Origin: Brachypodius melanocephalos
Lineage: Eukaryota > Chordata > Aves > Passeriformes > Pycnonotidae
DNA length: 64,000 nt
NCBI GenBank assembly: GCA_013398615.1
Contig: VZSR01001854.1
Span: 6,905,233 to 6,969,232 of the forward strand
Reading direction: 5' to 3'
This document shows positions 61,093-64,000 of this stretch, piece after piece. The position numbers and the translations under genes are program-made. Each line of letters opens with the position of its first letter. Positions within the stretch are counted from its first letter, which is position 1. The notes beneath the pieces were generated by a model. The model did no database searches. It saw only the letters and a program-made list of their open reading frames with translations, and was not told the DNA's origin.

Positions 61093-62619
61093 TCTATTCC
61101 TAAGCTTACAGTTTTAGTAAATGTGGAATTATGGATAGAACTGAAATAGTTCGGCCTCCTCCTTGGTCAGGAAATTACTTTTCCCATGTCCTCACAAATT
61201 CTGACCTGCCAGAATGGAGTTGTAGTGCACGGAATTTGCAGGATAATTTTTAAAGTGATTTCAAAATTAAGGAAGGAGAAGTGCACTCGCAGTGTGTTGC
61301 CAGTGAGCACAAGAGCTACTGTTTACAATAGCACTCAAGACTGGAAGTGCCTGATATTTCACTCCCACATCCCAGTAAAATATTTGAGTGTCACCCACAA
61401 ACGATTAGGACCTTGAATCAACTGAGATCCTTCTGTTTTACCACAGGACATCTGGAGGCACAGCATTTATGACTACAGTTTGACATCACCCCAAAATCTC
61501 ACAGATAATCTAGTACTATTTCTGAAAGTATTGACTTAATAAAAGGAACAAGGGCATGCCTTTCCCTGTAGCACAAATGTTCTACTGAAACAGAGGGGAT
61601 AGAAACAGGAGACGCTGGGGTGAAGAGGAACACTGCTGACTCAAGTTATGGAGAGCTCTCTCTTTTTATCCAAGGAGCTGGCTGAGCTCTCTGTTGCTCC
61701 CATTTAACTAATCACTTCGCCTAACAGATAGACAGTAAGGCCTTATTTTAATGCAGCTGCCAAAGATATGATAGTTCATTTCCTTTAAAGGATTCAGATG
61801 GGAATGCACAAAGGGGAGTCTTAGCCCTGGTCAAGGGAGCAGCTTAGGAAACAAAAATACTGGCACATAGCCTCATGGTTCTTCTGTTCCCCTAGGACTG
61901 GGATCCAGCTTGTACCACTAAGCCTCACAGATGCCTGAAAAATCCCTCATTGCTCGTGTAAAGAACCACAAAGTGAAAGTGGAAAAAGAAGCCCCAGACA
62001 AAATTTCTGGATAACAGATATTTTTGAATTTATAAATTTGAAGCCAGGACTTCGAGTCACATCTGCTCACACCGAGAAAGAAATGTGAAACTTTTGTATC
62101 CAGGGATGTCAAGTTGGCTGGACTGAAGTTTATCTTCAGCTTAAAGGTTTGCAATGATTGACATAGTAAAATGTAAACATTATTTATAAAATCAGCATAA
62201 AGAATCCAAAACTTAAGCAAAGACTGGGGAAGATCACAGAGTAAGTGTGATAGGACAGCTAAATGTTAGAAATATCAGGGACTTTTCACCCCACTGAATA
62301 CTGGTATTGACTGATGGCTTACAGATACAAAGCTGCTATCTCCAAATACCTTGGCAATTTGGGGAAGCTCTTATTTTAGGAAGGTTTGTGCAGAAAGAGC
62401 AGCAGGTTAAGCACAGTGTTGTCTTTCTGACTTGAAGCTGTACTGTCAGCCTGGGTTCAGAAGCACAGGGCTGCCTCCACTGTCACAGCTAGACTCTGAG
62501 ATGAACCAGGCATGATAATCTATGTCTTCTATAAATACTCTCACCTCTCTGTACTCCTGTCCTGTCCTGACCAGTATATTTTACTGCTGAATCTTTCTCT
62601 TTTTGCCCTCTAATGACAG

Positions 62620-62674
62620 CCCAGTTTGGCACACTCTGGGAAATGTGTCCTTGCATTGCTTTTGTGATAAAAAG
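62620..62674 (+). other. Possible 55-bp internal exon (low confidence)
   Basis: A clear pyrimidine-rich tract (atctttctctttttgccctc) ending in ag precedes it, and aaaaG|GTAAGT, a perfect donor, follows it. The frame starting at its second base is open throughout (PVWHTLGNVSLHCFCDKK). The splice signals are among the best pairs seen, but the exon is short and unrecognised, and such pairs occur by chance. Confidence 0.15.
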
Positions 62675-63596
62675 GTAAGTGAAAACCAACACTTCCATCT
62701 GATTCTCAGCTACCAGCTCAGTGTTAAATTTTTCCTCAGCTGAAAGTCACACTTAATATACAGCCATCATACTCACCATATCCTGAGACCTTGTGCCAAA
62801 ATCCAACTCTGACTCACAAGACCAGAACATAAATATTTCTATTCCTTGATTTTCACAACACACTCCAATAGCCCTTTTTTTTTCCCTAGATACAGTTCCA
62901 TGGCCCGTTGAAGAAGCAAAAGTTTGATTGGTAACACTAAAAATATCACCACCAGGACTAGATTTGTGAGTAGACTACTCCCCCATTGTATGGACACAGA
63001 GAGCTGCAGGAAAGGACTCTCTCAACTCAAATCAATGTATTTGGAGTGGTTCCTTGAATGTGGTCAGTGGTCAGCTGCTCTCCCTTTGAGGAATGGCGTC
63101 AGCAGTTGTGACACTGACTTCTACAACAAGATCTGGCACAGCTACACTTTTGCTTTAAGTGTGCTTTTTTGGGAATCAGAAGAATTTTTACTAAACAGCA
63201 GGAACTCCACATATTCTGAAAATGGATTTGTGACCCTGAGCTCTGTGCTTTTGTGACAACACTACATTGATTACTCAAGCCAGATACTCAAAAATTTCAC
63301 TGTAGTATCTCTGCACATCACTAAAATCTAAAGTACAGATATATTCAGATCTTCATACCAATCAATACCTTACAAGCAAAGCTTCTCAACATAAACTAAC
63401 TTTTCCCACCTGTATTTAGTTAAAAACTCTAAAAAGCACCCAAAATTATAGGTGTAATCTGGTTGGTTTATACCGAAGAGACTCCCAAATGAGGTAAAAA
63501 AAGGACACTCGTCTTCCTCACTTGGAAGACAGCCCAGAAAATCTGAAAAAAAACCCCATGGCATGGACTTGTATGATTTACTGAATAGTAAACAGG

Positions 63597-63717
63597 TTTT
63601 TTTGTTTTGTTTTTGGTGGTTTTTTGGGGTTTTTTTTGTTTGTTTTTTGTTTTGGTTTTTTTGTTGTTGTTGGGTTTTTTTGTGTTTTTTTTTTTAATTT
63701 TAATTTTTTTTAAAAAT
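63597..63717. repeat. T/G-rich low-complexity tract
   Basis: Over 100 bases of almost only T and G on the + strand (for example TTTTGGGGTTTT and ttgttgttg words), ending in a T/A stretch. It is the largest of the four A/C- or T/G-rich tracts. The F/V/L/G-rich open frame across it is a composition artefact. Confidence 0.9.
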
Positions 63718-64000
63718 TATGACACAGGAAAAAATATGCACAGCAGGCAAGATATCATCCTCCAGCTTACATGTTACTGCAATCCTAGAAATTAGTCTGT
63801 TACTCCTGGGCTATGCAAGATCAGCATCAGATGCTTAGGAATTGAAGCCATCTACGTTCTCCATTTAAAATAAGATAATGCAGTAGTTTTAATATTTAAG
63901 AAACTCCAATCAAACCACTCTGACACTTCAACAATATGCAATAAATACTGTGGCAGCTCAGAGCATTTTAGCTGTAAAGTGGTGACATGGTCAGCAATGA
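63718..64000. other. Unique sequence, nothing recognised
   Basis: A short AT-rich stretch to the window end, with no gene, repeat or exon signal that I could identify. Confidence 0.6.

Larger units (their letters stand above)
58560..63596. other. Unique AT-rich sequence, no gene called
   Basis: A GC-richer patch at about 59260-59560 has two overlapping antiparallel frames of 83 and 92 codons without a known domain. A 37-bp-period imperfect repeat of aatatatctaa(g/a)tcc lies at about 61041-61092. An exon-like acceptor/donor pair occurs at 62620-62674. An A8C4 run lies at 63546-63557. No mobile element was recognised. Confidence 0.55.

Noticed and set aside
63607..63795. 62-codon + frame made largely of F, L, V
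   Set aside because: Same artefact of a long T/G tract.
1..64000. tRNA, rRNA, snRNA, CRISPR arrays and endogenous retroviral LTRs
   Set aside because: I looked for B-box-type words, regularly spaced identical repeats and paired long terminal repeats with TG...CA ends, and saw none I could support.

Overview
The window looks like nuclear DNA from a bird. The main evidence is seven fragments of the CR1 LINE family spread over 64 kb in both orientations. Some keep the typical avian CR1 3' end (copies ending in attctgtgattct, and reverse-strand copies starting aatcacagaat). There are no bacterial-style gene arrays, operons or ribosome binding sites. The DNA is AT-rich and visibly poor in CpG, and I saw no CpG island. 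Long A/C-rich (or T/G-rich) simple tracts are common; I know these from songbird assemblies, but I cannot name the species.

No gene can be called with confidence. The longest open frame is about 154 codons from its first ATG, close to what chance gives in this much AT-rich DNA, and none resembles a protein I recognise. The simplest reading is a gene desert or the inside of very long introns. A handful of acceptor/open-frame/donor or acceptor/stop/AATAAA combinations could be exons. They are listed at low confidence because several are expected by chance.

Layout: 1-7.4 kb is unique sequence with a possible terminal exon at 2254 and several perfect hairpins. 7.4-9.1 kb holds two CR1 copies facing each other, one internally deleted and one broken by a 100-N assembly gap. 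9.5-20.1 kb is unique sequence with three A/C- or T/G-rich tracts, GC-enriched patches at 10.3-11.2 and 15.4-15.8 kb, and an 11-bp CAG-derived minisatellite at 18.9 kb. 20-27 kb is unique, with a GC-enriched patch at 21.1-21.8 kb and an 18-bp perfect palindrome at 25.35 kb. 27-51 kb carries five CR1 pieces, including one reverse-transcriptase fragment whose catalytic motif is destroyed, plus microsatellites and homopolymers. 45.4 and 53.7 kb hold two short stretches that resemble ancient MIR SINEs. 53.8-64 kb is unique, with a 10-N gap at 58.5 kb and a long T/G tract at 63.6 kb.

I found no convincing novel system. The items most worth a second look are the candidate exons, the rearranged CR1, the minisatellite, the palindrome and the possibly conserved TAAT-rich segments.
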